Shown one piece after another: positions 20,401 through 29,311 of a stretch of 64,000 nucleotides of DNA. Below the pieces are notes generated by a model. That model ran no database searches and was not told where the DNA came from. It saw nothing but the letters and a program-made list of their open reading frames with translations. Position 1 is the stretch's first letter; the number at the start of each line of letters is the position of its first letter. This DNA is from Bacteroides sp. 43_108 (lineage in GTDB: Bacteria; Bacteroidota; Bacteroidia; Bacteroidales; Bacteroidaceae), in NCBI GenBank assembly GCA_001915545.1, contig MNQS01000133.1, forward strand, positions 11,229 to 75,228. Reading direction: 5' to 3'. The position numbers and the translations under genes were made by a program.

Positions 20401-20926
20401 GCTTCTGCAGCAGACATCCTATCCTTCATGGTTGTACTCCGTGGAGCAGGGAGCTACTACTATCTGGGAGCGCCTGAACTCTTATACACATACAGACGGT
20501 TTCGGTGAAAACAACCGCATGAACTCTTTCAATCACTATTCATTTGGCGCTGTAGGTGCCTGGATGTATGCTTATTCGCTTGGCATAATGCGCGATGAGG
20601 AGCATCCTGGTTTCAAGCATTTCATTCTGCGTCCTAGAATAGACCCTACGGGTGGAATGACATACGCTGAAGGACACTATGATTCCCGCTATGGCAGGAT
20701 AGAAAGCGGTTGGAAGGTTGCAGGAGACGGTGTGGATTACGAGTTTGCCGTTCCTGCCAATACCAGTGCTACGTTATATTTGCCGGCTTCATCGGCAGAT
20801 GATGTGACCGAAAGCGGTTTGCCGTTGAAGAAATGCAAAGGCATATCCTCTTTGGTTCTCGAAGATGGTTTCGTGGAGTTGGAACTCGGTTCGGGAAAAT
20901 ATAAGTTTCATGTAAGGAATTCTTAA
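17414..20926 (+). CDS. Secreted alpha-L-rhamnosidase, GH78 family
   Basis: A 1170-residue glycoside hydrolase that removes terminal alpha-L-rhamnose from plant or bacterial glycans. A signal peptide spans about residues 1-25 (LRLILVMACAFSVSLSFA), cut before RNDN, giving a probable periplasmic enzyme. Next come an N-terminal Fn3-like domain (VVNPLGVDTRSPRLGWRL), beta-sandwich domains, and the (alpha/alpha)6 barrel with the GH78 signature PTDCPQRNERLGWAGD near residues 721-736. The end is a C-terminal beta domain (GHYDSRYGRIESGWK). The length is typical of four-to-five-domain GH78 enzymes. It stands alone without susC/susD genes beside it. ATG 17426 (MHHFLRL) is an alternative start. Confidence 0.93.
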   Translation: MNTMHHFLRLILVMACAFSVSLSFARNDNKARVYDMTVESVVNPLGVDTRSPRLGWRLEYDGEKRGVCQKAYQIEVTDENGVVVWNSGRLKSDASQYILYGGEPLKPESRYDWTVKVWDNKGDKLVGKSWFETSLMTSDGKAGWNGACWIGGGDEDMVLYAHYLPVFRMDLSFRMNPDAVSKKIGFVYGGNDERLMDANKNLFHLKSDRNRSFVKVEVDMSPLYTGGSAVLNVFRVGYHPDDKADKPLASFTLPAELVNRKNACQEHNITLYSNLGTTDFYIAGKKIGWCNVNPLGRGGDFIAFPVVGDVGFALENKSDFADASICIRNFRSPENQLTKVRMDAEQLAQADGGMYLIDPSRNSMPMLRSVFRVADKKIRKARLYATARGVYEMYINGQRVGEDYFNPGCTQYNKTHLYQIYDVTSFLSSGNNAIGAWLGEGWWSGASTYSGEHWNFFGDRQSLLAQLVITYEDGEQLRVVTSPETWKYYSDGPVVYGSFFQGEVYDASKENAVEGWSTAGYDDAAWHRAVEVGIENHVSHAYNSTEPRVDDYSEYQLTAQYGRNVAPVRKLTAQSVEEVRPGVYVYDMGQNMVGVPEIVLDGMGAGKEINLRYAEVKYPNLPRYAGNEGMIMLENIRAAMAQDKYVTKGGHETIAPRFTYHGYRYLEITGIDAPLPIENVRGVVLSSIGELASSYDTSNPKVNRLWKNIVWSAYANFFSIPTDCPQRNERLGWAGDISVFSRTATYLDDVSQFLRRYVRAMRDVQRSDGRFSDVAPLGGGFGGLLWGSAGIVVPWEVFQQYGDTLILTEHYDAMRRYIDFVQKNYIDPSTGILVQTRAWGDLGDWLGPEDNKNDKTLMWEAYFLYDLEIMSKVASVLGEYEDAAMYKDLYDRRLKHFRDTYIDSETGKTVSSGANGPAKGQLVDIQTSYVLPWAFGLVSDEVKERFAANMLNSVSRPNVADDGTACPPYSLMTGFIGTSWISKTLSDAGRDDAAYRLLQQTSYPSWLYSVEQGATTIWERLNSYTHTDGFGENNRMNSFNHYSFGAVGAWMYAYSLGIMRDEEHPGFKHFILRPRIDPTGGMTYAEGHYDSRYGRIESGWKVAGDGVDYEFAVPANTSATLYLPASSADDVTESGLPLKKCKGISSLVLEDGFVELELGSGKYKFHVRNS

Positions 20927-20941
20927 GAATGACAAAAATAT

Positions 20942-20994
20942 GAGGGCTCGCGGATGCAGACGCGAGCCCTCGAATCTTTTATTACGAGGGCTCA
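20942..20994 (+). terminator. Palindromic terminator after the rhamnosidase gene (GAGGGCTCG repeat, copy 2)
   Basis: Perfect 11-bp inverted repeat GAGGGCTCGCG / CGCGAGCCCTC (20942-20971, 8-nt loop), followed by GAATCTTTTATT. A further unit CGAGGGCTCA lies at 20985-20994. The same 10-mer palindrome is found near 5081-5112 and 37456-37465. Confidence 0.75.
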
Positions 20995-21095
20995 CAGCTG
21001 GCAGAACAGTAGTGCTGTCTTGACAAATGTAAAAAGTTTTGCATCCATCATGTATATTTCTTTTAACGCCATTTTACAATTTGGCACGTATTATA

Positions 21096-21103
21096 TAACT
21101 TTG
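21096..21103 (+). promoter_or_regulatory. -7 box of ansA
   Basis: Perfect TAACTTTG, 15 nt before the ansA start at 21119. No convincing -33 element at the expected distance. Confidence 0.45.
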
Positions 21104-21118
21104 TATGCAAAATAATTT

Positions 21119-22177
21119 ATGATGACGATGAACAACTTTTTATACTCCCCACGTCCGAGGGTTCTTATCATTTATACAGGAGGTACAATAGGAATGATAC
21201 GGAATCCAGATACAGGTGCGCTGGAAAGTTTCAACTTCGAACATCTGCGCAAGCACGTACCCGAAATAGACTGCTTCGATTATGTCATCCGTACATACCA
21301 GTTTGTTCCTGCTCTGGACTCGTCCGACATGGATCCTTCTCACTGGGCCAAGATTGTGAGCGTCATCGAGTACAATTATGATTTGTTCGACGGTTTCGTT
21401 ATTCTTCACGGTACGGACACTATGGCCTATACGGCTTCGGCACTAAGCTTCATGTTGGAGAATGTGGCCAAGCCTGTGGTGCTTACTGGCAGTCAGCTTC
21501 CGATAGGCATGTTGCGTACCGACGGGCGCGAGAATCTGATTACCGCCATCGAAATTGCCGCTGCGCACGACGACCACGGCAGACCTCTTGTTCCTGAGGT
21601 GTGTGTGTTCTTCGAACAGCGTCTTCTGCGAGGCAACAGGACAACGAAGATGAATGCTGAGAATTTCAATGCTTTCTGTTCGTATAATTATCCGGAACTG
21701 GCGCATGTGGGCATCGACATAAATTATAATTTCCCAATGATCAAGCGTCCTGACCCTTCAAAACCTTTCAAGGCACATAAGGAATACTATACCGGTGTGC
21801 TGGCACTGACGCTGTTTCCTGGTATCAGACAAGAACTGATTGAGGACGTTCTTGAGATAAAAGGTATAAAAGGCGTGATACTGCGGACATTCGGCTCCGG
21901 AAATGCTCCGCAGAGACTCCGTTTCCTTGACGCGTTGCGCAAGGCCGAGAAGCGCGGCATAGTCGTGGTGAACGTTACCCAGTGTCAGGCAGGAAGCGTG
22001 CGTATGGGACGATACGAAACCGGACTTCGTCTTCAGGATGCAGGTGTGGTGAGCGGTTACGATACGACTATCGAGGCTGCCATTACGAAACTCATGTGCC
22101 TTTTCGGACAGGGATATTCGGCCGCTCAGGTCAGACAATTGATGAACCAGTCTATTGCCGGAGAGATAACAGTTTAG
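21119..22177 (+). CDS. ansA: L-asparaginase I (cytoplasmic type)
   Basis: A 352-residue asparaginase that hydrolyses asparagine to aspartate and ammonium. The N-terminal catalytic motif IIYTGGTIGM (residues 17-26) supplies the first catalytic Thr (T23). The second motif, LHGTDTMAYTASAL, supplies the Thr-Asp pair. There is no signal peptide, which agrees with the type I cytoplasmic enzyme. ATG 21128 (MNNFLYS) is an alternative start. Coming after asnB in the same region, it provides the reverse reaction, so asparagine can be made or deaminated. A promoter box lies just upstream and no partner gene is close. Confidence 0.93.
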   Translation: MMTMNNFLYSPRPRVLIIYTGGTIGMIRNPDTGALESFNFEHLRKHVPEIDCFDYVIRTYQFVPALDSSDMDPSHWAKIVSVIEYNYDLFDGFVILHGTDTMAYTASALSFMLENVAKPVVLTGSQLPIGMLRTDGRENLITAIEIAAAHDDHGRPLVPEVCVFFEQRLLRGNRTTKMNAENFNAFCSYNYPELAHVGIDINYNFPMIKRPDPSKPFKAHKEYYTGVLALTLFPGIRQELIEDVLEIKGIKGVILRTFGSGNAPQRLRFLDALRKAEKRGIVVVNVTQCQAGSVRMGRYETGLRLQDAGVVSGYDTTIEAAITKLMCLFGQGYSAAQVRQLMNQSIAGEITV

Positions 22178-22210
22178 CTTTTTGTTGTATATTTATAACA
22201 CCGGGCATTC

Positions 22211-22239
22211 TTGGTTTTACGTGTTTTATTATATATTTG
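22211..22239 (+). promoter_or_regulatory. Putative promoter of the small acidic gene
   Basis: TTG at 22211-22213, 18-bp spacer, perfect -7 box TATATTTG at 22232-22239. Confidence 0.55.
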
Positions 22240-22306
22240 CCTGTGCATGCGCATCTTGTGACATGCTGTGAAAGAAATGTACAATCATTAAATGCAAGGA
22301 AGAATC

Positions 22307-22588
22307 ATGGACATAAGGACTGAAAAGGAACTTGAAGAATGCATATTTGATCTTGTCGGGAAATTTGCAGAAGGTGCTCACGAAGAGACAGACGGCGTAC
22401 ATGTTGTCGTTGTAGATGATGATACTGTAAGAGTTGAGGTCGTTGAGAATGCCGACGAGTCGGACGATGAGGATGTTTATCCGTTTGCCGATTTTGTATT
22501 GTACACGCTTGAAGACGGAAAGATGCTGACCGACATTAATGCTGAATATGTGGCAGATGTGGCAGGTGCGTATTTCCCCGAAAACTGA
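22307..22588 (+). CDS. Small acidic hypothetical protein
   Basis: I do not recognise this family. From ATG 22307 it encodes 93 residues, with a purine-rich AAGGAAGA just upstream that decides this start over the in-frame ATG at 22292. The protein is very acidic (VVVVDDDTVRVEVVENADESDDEDV) with alternating beta-like strands and no membrane segment or signal peptide. It has its own promoter and sits alone between ansA and the LysE gene. Reading frame and codon use look genuine. Confidence 0.7.
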   Translation: MDIRTEKELEECIFDLVGKFAEGAHEETDGVHVVVVDDDTVRVEVVENADESDDEDVYPFADFVLYTLEDGKMLTDINAEYVADVAGAYFPEN

Positions 22589-22635
22589 AGCCACATGGCT
22601 TAGTGACAGTTTCGGACGATGTGTCTGAAACTGTC
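22588..22635. other. Palindrome plus long hairpin in the 22589-23000 gap
   Basis: AAGCCA/TGGCTT (22588-22601) is followed by a 13-bp stem GACAGTTTCGGAC / GTCTGAAACTGTC with one wobble (22605-22635). No T-run follows on either strand, so this is a stable RNA fold rather than a standard terminator. The rest of the 412-bp gap holds the weak terminator at 22748 and the promoter-like box at 22916. Confidence 0.45.
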
Positions 22636-22747
22636 AAAGGATGAACGGGCTGATACATCCGACGGGTGGTCGGCACTGTGGCTTGAATGTGTGGAAGTTT
22701 TGTTTATGCCGGCCTGTTGGCTGTTTGTTGACATTTAATTGATAAAA

Positions 22748-22795
22748 GGACCGTTTTTCTGCATGGCATATATGTTCCGACGGTCTGTTTTATTT
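22748..22795 (+). terminator. Weak terminator-like hairpin
   Basis: GGACCGT (22748-22754) pairs with ACGGTCT (22780-22786) through a 25-nt loop, followed by GTTTTATTTATT. It may end the transcript of the small acidic gene. Confidence 0.4.
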
Positions 22796-22915
22796 ATTTG
22801 ATGTATAGGCTATGAAAGGGTACTGCGGGTATGCTCTCGTTTCATTTCTTGAAACGTGTGGAGCTGTCTCGGCAGTTTTAGATGTCTTTTATTCGGTATT
22901 TTCACTAAAATTTCG

Positions 22916-22923
22916 CAATTTTG
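22916..22923 (+). promoter_or_regulatory. Promoter-like box before the LysE gene
   Basis: CAATTTTG matches TAnnTTTG at 7 of 8 positions. If used, transcription starts near 22930, which excludes the upstream in-frame ATGs (22812, 22932) and favours the start at 23001. Confidence 0.35.
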
Positions 22924-23000
22924 CACACATTATGCAGTTTTTAGCCAATTTACCAAATCTACAATATATACCTTGGCAGCAGACCATCGGCGTTTTCGAG

Positions 23001-23639
23001 ATGATCATTAAAGGTACTGTCATCGGAATTGTGGCCTCTGCACCTATGGGGCCAGTGGGAGTGCTGTGCATTCAGCGTACACTGAATAAAGGACGCTGGT
23101 ATGGTTTTGCCACAGGACTTGGAGCAGCTCTGAGCGACATGTTTTATGCTCTCATAACCGGATACGGTATGTCGTTTGTCGTTCCTTTTATTGAAAATCA
23201 GCAGACATTGTTTTGGATAAAGCTTGCAGGAAGTTTCCTGCTTTTGCTTTTCGGTTTCTATACTTTCAGAACCAACCCGGTGCAGTCCATGAAGCCCGTT
23301 TCGCACAATAAGGGCACGCTGGTGCATAATTTTGTCACGGGATTCTTTGTTACGTTCTCAAATCCTCTGATAATATTTCTGTTTGTGGCCATGTTCGGCC
23401 AGTTGACATTCATTGTTCCGGATAACCCTTTGCCTCAGGTCATAGGTTATCTGTTCGTGGTCGTTGGAGCCGTGACATGGTGGTTCCTTCTGTCGTTGCT
23501 GGTCGATAAGGTGCGCAACCGCTTTAATGTCAGAGGTATATGGATGATAAACAGAGTGATAGGAGTTCTGGTCATCGCTGTATCCATCGTTGTCATCGTA
23601 CTTACTCTTACAGGCCATTCTGTGGCCTTTGCTCATTAA
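23001..23639 (+). CDS. LysE-family amino-acid exporter
   Basis: A LysE/RhtB-type membrane exporter of 212 residues from ATG 23001. The open frame extends back to 22812, but family members start directly with the first membrane helix. Here that is MIIKGTVIGIVASAPMGPVG, which contains the conserved PxGP motif, so I trimmed the start. Further segments are GLGAALSDMFYALITGYG, FWIKLAGSFLLLLFGFYTF, NPLIIFLFVAMFGQLTFIV, GYLFVVVGAVTWWFLLSLL and a C-terminal helix. The substrate cannot be read from sequence. The DUF4924 gene follows after 18 bp and rfbD, prfC and tsaC continue on the same strand. Confidence 0.85.
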   Translation: MIIKGTVIGIVASAPMGPVGVLCIQRTLNKGRWYGFATGLGAALSDMFYALITGYGMSFVVPFIENQQTLFWIKLAGSFLLLLFGFYTFRTNPVQSMKPVSHNKGTLVHNFVTGFFVTFSNPLIIFLFVAMFGQLTFIVPDNPLPQVIGYLFVVVGAVTWWFLLSLLVDKVRNRFNVRGIWMINRVIGVLVIAVSIVVIVLTLTGHSVAFAH

Positions 23640-23657
23640 AAAATAAATGGAGGCCTT

Positions 23658-24200
23658 ATGTTTACAGCACATAAATTGAGAGAAGAGAACATTGCTGAGT
23701 ACCTGCTTTACATGTGGCAGGTGGAAGACCTGATACGTGCCAACGGTTTCGATATCGACAGACTCAACAGTACGTATTTGTCGAAATTCGGCCTTGATGA
23801 CGAGAAGCAGAAGGAGCTTGTTGAATGGTACAGCAATCTTATCGACATGATGAGAAGCGAGAGTGTGATGGAAAAAGGCCATCTGCAGATTAACAAGAAT
23901 GTTGCAGCATCGCTCTATGAGCTTCATCTGCAGCTTCTCAAGTCGCCAAAGCATCCGTTCTATTCGGCTGCATACTATCGTGCTCTTCCTTTCATCGTGG
24001 AACTTCGCGGAAAGGGATGCGCCAAGGATGAGTCGGAGATTGAAAACTGCTTTGACGCAATGTATGGACTCATGATGCTGAAGCTTCAGGGTAAGCCGGT
24101 TAGCAAGGAGACGGCTCATGCAATGGAATGCATCGCCAAACTGTTGGGCATGCTTTCGGAATATTACAAGAAGGACAAAATCGGAGAGGTTGAGTTCTGA
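23658..24200 (+). CDS. DUF4924 family protein
   Basis: A 180-residue, helix-rich soluble protein. Its opening LREENIAEYLLYMWQVEDLIRANGFD fits my memory of the Bacteroidetes-specific DUF4924 family; no function is known to me. There is no signal peptide or membrane helix. The gene is 18 bp after the LysE exporter and 89 bp before rfbD, in what looks like one operon with prfC. Confidence 0.75.
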   Translation: MFTAHKLREENIAEYLLYMWQVEDLIRANGFDIDRLNSTYLSKFGLDDEKQKELVEWYSNLIDMMRSESVMEKGHLQINKNVAASLYELHLQLLKSPKHPFYSAAYYRALPFIVELRGKGCAKDESEIENCFDAMYGLMMLKLQGKPVSKETAHAMECIAKLLGMLSEYYKKDKIGEVEF

Positions 24201-24289
24201 ACATGTGTGAAGTGCTGTGGCCTGATGGCAGTCGGCACTTTTTTGTTACGGTAGAAAAGATTATTTGTTTTTTGACTAGGATATTTGAA

Positions 24290-25150
24290 ATGAACAACGT
24301 TTTGGTAACGGGGTGCAACGGACAGCTTGGCAGCGAACTGCGCCTGCTCACAGAAAAGGAAAGTACCCGTAATTTCATATTTGCCGATATTGATTCGCTT
24401 GACATCACGGATTCGGTGGCGGTAAAAAGATTCATAGAGGAAAATTCAATTGACATTGTCGTGAACTGTGCCGCATTTACAGCTGTAGACAAGGCTGAAA
24501 GCAGTGAGGAGGCTTGTATAAGACTAAATGCCGAAGCACCGGGATATCTGGCTGAGGCTGTGGCAGGTAGGGGCGGATCGATGATACACGTTTCGACCGA
24601 TTATGTTTTTGACGGAAGCGGATGTCTTCCTTATAAGGAGGATGATGAAACATGTCCTGCAACAGTTTACGGACGCACTAAGCTGATGGGAGAGAAGAAC
24701 GTTATGGAGAAATGCGCTTCGTCTGTCATAATCCGTACTGCTTGGCTGTATTCTTCTTTCGGCAATAATTTCGTGAAGACGATGATACGTCTCGGACGTG
24801 AGCGCAAGGAGCTGGGAGTGGTTTTCGACCAGATCGGTACTCCTACTTATGCACGCGATCTTGCCAAAGCAATTATTGCCATATTGGATAAGGGCATAGT
24901 TCCTGGTGTATATCATTACAGCAACGAGGGGGTAACTTCGTGGTATGATTTTGCGAAAAACATCCATCGCATTGCCGGTGTTGAGGGCGTCAACCTCAAG
25001 CCTCTGCATACGTATGAATATCCTGTACCTGCAAAGCGCCCTTACTATTCGGTGCTTGACAAGACTAAGATAAAGCAGACTTATTCTATTGAGATTCCGT
25101 ATTGGATGGATAGTCTGGAGGAATGTATAGCTGTTTTATCACTTTCATAA
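24290..25150 (+). CDS. rfbD: dTDP-4-dehydrorhamnose reductase
   Basis: A short-chain reductase that makes the last step of dTDP-L-rhamnose synthesis. The start is set at ATG 24290 (MNNVLVTGCNGQLGSEL), giving 286 residues, the usual size; the open frame to 24203 adds 29 residues without homology. It has the Rossmann GCNGQLG, STDYVFDGSG, and the catalytic YGRTKLMGE (YxxxK). GVYHYSNEGVTSWYDFA near the C-terminus is typical of the family. It lies apart from other rfb genes, between the DUF4924 gene and prfC. Confidence 0.93.
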   Translation: MNNVLVTGCNGQLGSELRLLTEKESTRNFIFADIDSLDITDSVAVKRFIEENSIDIVVNCAAFTAVDKAESSEEACIRLNAEAPGYLAEAVAGRGGSMIHVSTDYVFDGSGCLPYKEDDETCPATVYGRTKLMGEKNVMEKCASSVIIRTAWLYSSFGNNFVKTMIRLGRERKELGVVFDQIGTPTYARDLAKAIIAILDKGIVPGVYHYSNEGVTSWYDFAKNIHRIAGVEGVNLKPLHTYEYPVPAKRPYYSVLDKTKIKQTYSIEIPYWMDSLEECIAVLSLS

Positions 25151-25192
25151 TTCGCTTAAAAACAATATAATACATATATATCATATTGACCG

Positions 25193-26761
25193 ATGAACAA
25201 CGAGATTGAGAGAAGAAGAACATTTGCAATCATAGCACACCCGGATGCGGGTAAGACATCATTGACGGAAAAATTCCTGCTTTTCGGAGGCCAGATTCAG
25301 GTGGCAGGTGCGGTTAAATCGAATAAGATAAGGAAAACTGCTACTTCGGACTGGATGGATATTGAAAAGCAGCGTGGTATCTCTGTTACAACTTCGGTAA
25401 TGGAGTTCGACTACCGCGATTACAAGATAAATATTCTTGATACTCCAGGACACCAGGACTTTGCGGAGGATACGTATCGTACTCTTACTGCTGTAGACAG
25501 CGTTATCATTGTTGTCGATGGTGCGAAGGGTGTTGAGACTCAGACAAGAAAACTTATGGAAGTTTGCCGTATGCGCAATACTCCTGTGATAATATTTGTC
25601 AACAAGATGGACCGCGAGGGTAAAGACCCATTCGATCTTCTTGATGAACTCGAAACGGAACTGTGCATCAATGTACGCCCGCTTTCATGGCCAATCGACC
25701 AGGGACAGCGTTTCAAGGGTGTTTACAATATCTATGAGCATAATCTCAATCTTTTCAAGCCGTCTAAGCAGGTTGTAACTGAAAAGGTGCAGGTGGACAT
25801 TAATTCTGAGGAACTTGATGAACATATCGGAAGCGCTTTGGCTGAGAAGCTCAGAAATGACCTAGAACTTATCGAAGGTGTTTATTCGGATTTTGACGTA
25901 CAGGAATATCTTGACGGAAATTTGGCGCCTGTGTTCTTCGGTTCGGCACTCAACAACTTCGGTGTGCAGGAACTTCTTGATTGTTTTGTAGAAATCGCAC
26001 CTAGTCCGCGTCCTGTAAAGGCTGAGGAACGTACAGTTTCTCCTGATGAACAGAAGTTTACCGGTTTTATTTTCAAGATAACAGCCAACATCGATCCGAA
26101 CCACCGTTCGTGCGTGGCTTTCTGCAAAGTGTGCTCGGGCAAGTTCACGCGCAACACTCCTTATCTGCATGTACGTCAGGGCAAGACAATGCGTTTTTCT
26201 TCGCCTACACAGTTCATGGCTCAGCGAAAGACTACTGTCGATGAGGCTTGGGCTGGTGATATTATCGGTCTGCCGGATAATGGTGTATTCAAGATAGGTG
26301 ATACTCTTACAGAAGGTGAAAACCTTCATTTTAAGGGACTTCCTAGCTTCTCGCCTGAAATGTTCAAATATATTGAGAATGCAGATCCGATGAAGGCTAA
26401 GCAGTTGAACAAGGGTATCGATCAGCTTATGGACGAGGGTGTAGCACAGTTATTCATCAATCAGTTCAACAACCGCAAGCTTATCGGTACTGTAGGCCAG
26501 CTTCAGTTTGAAGTTATCCAGTACAGATTGGAGAACGAATACAATGCAAAGTGCCGCTGGGAGCCTGCCAGCCTCTATAAGGCATGCTGGATTGAAAGTG
26601 ACGACAAGGAACAGCTTGAGGCTTTCAAGAAACGCAAGTATCAGTATATGGCAAAGGATCGTGAGGGCAGGGATGTGTTCTTGGCCGATAGCAATTATGT
26701 CCTTCAGATGGCCCAGCATGATTTCGAACACATAAAATTCCACTTTACAAGTGAATTTTGA
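25193..26761 (+). CDS. prfC: Peptide chain release factor 3
   Basis: RF3, a 522-residue translational GTPase that recycles RF1/RF2 after termination. The GTPase motifs are canonical: [14 protein letters not shown] (G1), [16 protein letters not shown] (G3, with the catalytic His), NKMDREG (G4). [14 protein letters not shown] distinguishes RF3 from EF-G, and the C-terminal [19 protein letters not shown] region is present. It follows rfbD after 42 bp and precedes the TsaC-type gene by 54 bp. Confidence 0.97.
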   Translation: MNNEIERRRTFAIIAHPDAGKTSLTEKFLLFGGQIQVAGAVKSNKIRKTATSDWMDIEKQRGISVTTSVMEFDYRDYKINILDTPGHQDFAEDTYRTLTAVDSVIIVVDGAKGVETQTRKLMEVCRMRNTPVIIFVNKMDREGKDPFDLLDELETELCINVRPLSWPIDQGQRFKGVYNIYEHNLNLFKPSKQVVTEKVQVDINSEELDEHIGSALAEKLRNDLELIEGVYSDFDVQEYLDGNLAPVFFGSALNNFGVQELLDCFVEIAPSPRPVKAEERTVSPDEQKFTGFIFKITANIDPNHRSCVAFCKVCSGKFTRNTPYLHVRQGKTMRFSSPTQFMAQRKTTVDEAWAGDIIGLPDNGVFKIGDTLTEGENLHFKGLPSFSPEMFKYIENADPMKAKQLNKGIDQLMDEGVAQLFINQFNNRKLIGTVGQLQFEVIQYRLENEYNAKCRWEPASLYKACWIESDDKEQLEAFKKRKYQYMAKDREGRDVFLADSNYVLQMAQHDFEHIKFHFTSEF

Positions 26762-26815
26762 TTGTGCTTGTTTGGAATTGCAGAATATGAATATCTTTTA
26801 GAAAAATAATGTCTT

Positions 26816-27382
26816 ATGTTGCAGGATGAAGTAAAAAAAGCGGTCGAAGTGATGCGCAACGGCGGAGTGATATTGTATCCGACCGACACAGTATGGGGCA
26901 TAGGTTGTGATGCTACCAACGAAGAGGCTGTAAAGCGTGTTTATGAAATTAAGAGAAGAAGCGACAGCAAGGCTCTGATTTGCCTCGTTGATTCAGAAGC
27001 TCGTCTTACCAGATATGTAAGACGTGTGTCTGACGTGACATGGGACATGATAGAGTTGGCTACAAAACCTCTAACTGTTATCTATGACAATGCTACAGGA
27101 TTGGCGCCGAATCTTCTTGCCGAGGACGGTAGCGTGGGTATAAGAATTACAAAGGAAGAGTTTTCTAAAGAACTGTGCTTCCGTTTTCAGAAACCGATTG
27201 TTTCAACAAGTGCCAACATAAGCGGGGAACCGACTCCTCAGACTTTCGACGAGATAAGCGACGAGATTAAGAATGCTGTCGATTATGTTGTCAAATATAG
27301 TCAGAGATGTAAGGAAAAGCATCAGCCGTCAAGCATCATAAAAATCAATGCTGACGGTGAGTTTACGATAATCAGGAAGTGA
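26816..27382 (+). CDS. Threonylcarbamoyl-AMP synthase (YrdC/TsaC type)
   Basis: A 188-residue YrdC-fold enzyme that makes threonylcarbamoyl-AMP for t6A37 modification of tRNA. The family signature ILYPTDTVWGIGCDATNEEA and the KRRSDSKAL loop are present, as is VGIRI and the PIVSTSANISGEP segment. It is the short form without the C-terminal Sua5 domain. In the same window mtaB further modifies t6A-bearing tRNA. Confidence 0.9.
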   Translation: MLQDEVKKAVEVMRNGGVILYPTDTVWGIGCDATNEEAVKRVYEIKRRSDSKALICLVDSEARLTRYVRRVSDVTWDMIELATKPLTVIYDNATGLAPNLLAEDGSVGIRITKEEFSKELCFRFQKPIVSTSANISGEPTPQTFDEISDEIKNAVDYVVKYSQRCKEKHQPSSIIKINADGEFTIIRK

Positions 27383-27429
27383 GTTTTTCATTATTGTAAG
27401 ATTTTAAAAAGTGTAGGAAGGATCTTGAT

Positions 27430-29235
27430 ATGATTTTCATGAGCATTGCAAACCGCAAGAAGCGGCTTTATTACCTTAATGCTTTTACGGAATGGATAAA
27501 AAGGCATAACAGCGAGAAAAGACTGATTCTGATTCTCAGTCTTTTGGTCGGTGTGCTTACGGCTCTGGCCGCTGTTCTCCTCAAATATCTGGTTGAGGAA
27601 ATCAAGATTTTCTTGACTGCCGGCTTCAGTGTAGGCAATATAAACGGTCTGTATCTCTTGTATCCTGCAATCGGAATACTTCTTACATCTTTGTTTGTCA
27701 GGTATATTGTGAAGGACGACATCAGTCATGGTGTCACGAAGATTCTGTATGCCATTTCGCAGAAAAAGGCCAGAATCAAGACTCATAATATGTTTTCAAG
27801 CATATTTGCCAGCTCCATTACCATCGGTTTTGGAGGATCTGTCGGAGCCGAGGCCCCGATAGTTCTTACAGGTTCGGCTATCGGTTCGGAGATTGGCAGG
27901 CGTTTCCATCTGCGTCCGAATACGCTTCTGCTTCTAGTTGGTTGCGGAGCGGCAGGTGCTGTCGCAGGTATTTTCAAGGCTCCTATAGCAGGTCTTGTGT
28001 TTGTGCTTGAGGTACTTATGCTTGATTTGAATATGGCTTCGCTGCTTCCGCTGCTCGTCACATGTGTGACATCAACGTGCGTTTCGTATGCATTCTATGG
28101 CACGGAGTCCATGTTCTCTTTCTCCATAGATAGGGTTTTCTCAATACATGCAATACCTGCCTGCATAATGCTTGGAGTGTTCTGCGGGTTGGTTTCTTTG
28201 TACTTTATCCGTTCTATGAACTGGTTTGAAGGCATTTTTGCCGGACTGCGCAATCCTTGGATAAAATTTGTAGTCGGAGCATCAGTTCTCGGTGTGCTGA
28301 TATTTTTATTCCCTGTCATGTATGGTGAAGGATATGATGTTATCGCACAGCTTATCAACAATGCAGATGCTTCTACAATCATGCACAACTCCATATTTTA
28401 TGATACGGAGAATACTTTGCTGTTGTATCTTGCATTGGTGCTGATATTCAAATCTTTTGCTTCTACAGCTACTAATGGTGGAGGCGGATGCGGTGGTGTC
28501 TTTGCACCAAGTCTGTTCATGGGATGCGTTGCCGGTTATGTGTTCTCTTGTCTATGGAATATATGCGGAGGTATGTATAGTCCGCTTTCGACTAAGAATT
28601 TTGCCCTTTACGGTATGGCTGGACTTATGTCTGGAGTTATGCATGCTCCATTGACCGGCATATTCCTTATTGCAGAACTTACAGGCGGTTATCAGCTGTT
28701 TGTTCCTATCATGATTGTGTCGGCTGTGTCATATCTTACGATAAATATTTTTGAGCCTCACAGCATATATGCAATGCGTCTTGCCAAGAAAGGTGAGTTG
28801 CTGACGCACGACAAGGATAGTGCAGTGCTTACCCTGATGAGTGTAAGTGCGCTGATAGAACGAAACTACAAGTCTGTCAATCCAGAGATGGACCTCGGCA
28901 AATTGGTAAGTGCAATTTCTGAATCCAAGAGAAATATTTTCCCTGTAGTAGATAAGAGTGGAGCTTTGGTGGGAGTTGTTTATCTTGATAAGGTTCGTAA
29001 GTACATATTTCGGCCTGAGCTTTACCACCGTTATCTCGTCAGCAACTTTATGGAAGAGCCGCCGGCTGTCTTGCTGACTACGGACACAATGAAAGTTGTG
29101 GCTGCAAAGTTCGAGGAAACCAAGGCTTGGAACTTGCCGGTTGAGGACGAAAACGGAACTTTTGTAGGATTTATATCCAAGTCTGGTCTGCTGAGTTCTT
29201 ACAGGCAGATATTGGTTAGTTTCACATCGGATTGA
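27430..29235 (+). CDS. ClC-type chloride channel/transporter with C-terminal CBS pair
   Basis: A 601-residue ClC family membrane protein. The selectivity and gating motif reads GSVGAEAP near residue 140, keeping the gating Glu but with Ala at the usual arginine/lysine-type position. The second motif GGGCGGVFAPSLFMG is present, and about ten hydrophobic segments are visible. After the membrane part come two CBS domains (ALIERNYKSVNPEMDLGKL... and NFMEEPPAVLLTTDTMKVV...) that probably bind nucleotides. Whether it is a channel or a Cl-/H+ antiporter cannot be decided. It is followed by fmt after 76 bp. Confidence 0.92.
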   Translation: MIFMSIANRKKRLYYLNAFTEWIKRHNSEKRLILILSLLVGVLTALAAVLLKYLVEEIKIFLTAGFSVGNINGLYLLYPAIGILLTSLFVRYIVKDDISHGVTKILYAISQKKARIKTHNMFSSIFASSITIGFGGSVGAEAPIVLTGSAIGSEIGRRFHLRPNTLLLLVGCGAAGAVAGIFKAPIAGLVFVLEVLMLDLNMASLLPLLVTCVTSTCVSYAFYGTESMFSFSIDRVFSIHAIPACIMLGVFCGLVSLYFIRSMNWFEGIFAGLRNPWIKFVVGASVLGVLIFLFPVMYGEGYDVIAQLINNADASTIMHNSIFYDTENTLLLYLALVLIFKSFASTATNGGGGCGGVFAPSLFMGCVAGYVFSCLWNICGGMYSPLSTKNFALYGMAGLMSGVMHAPLTGIFLIAELTGGYQLFVPIMIVSAVSYLTINIFEPHSIYAMRLAKKGELLTHDKDSAVLTLMSVSALIERNYKSVNPEMDLGKLVSAISESKRNIFPVVDKSGALVGVVYLDKVRKYIFRPELYHRYLVSNFMEEPPAVLLTTDTMKVVAAKFEETKAWNLPVEDENGTFVGFISKSGLLSSYRQILVSFTSD

Positions 29236-29311
29236 TAAGTGCGTGATTCAGACCTGCGAGTGTAAATATGGCATAAGCTTTTGATTTTATGTATCTGTTA
29301 AAACGTGTAGA

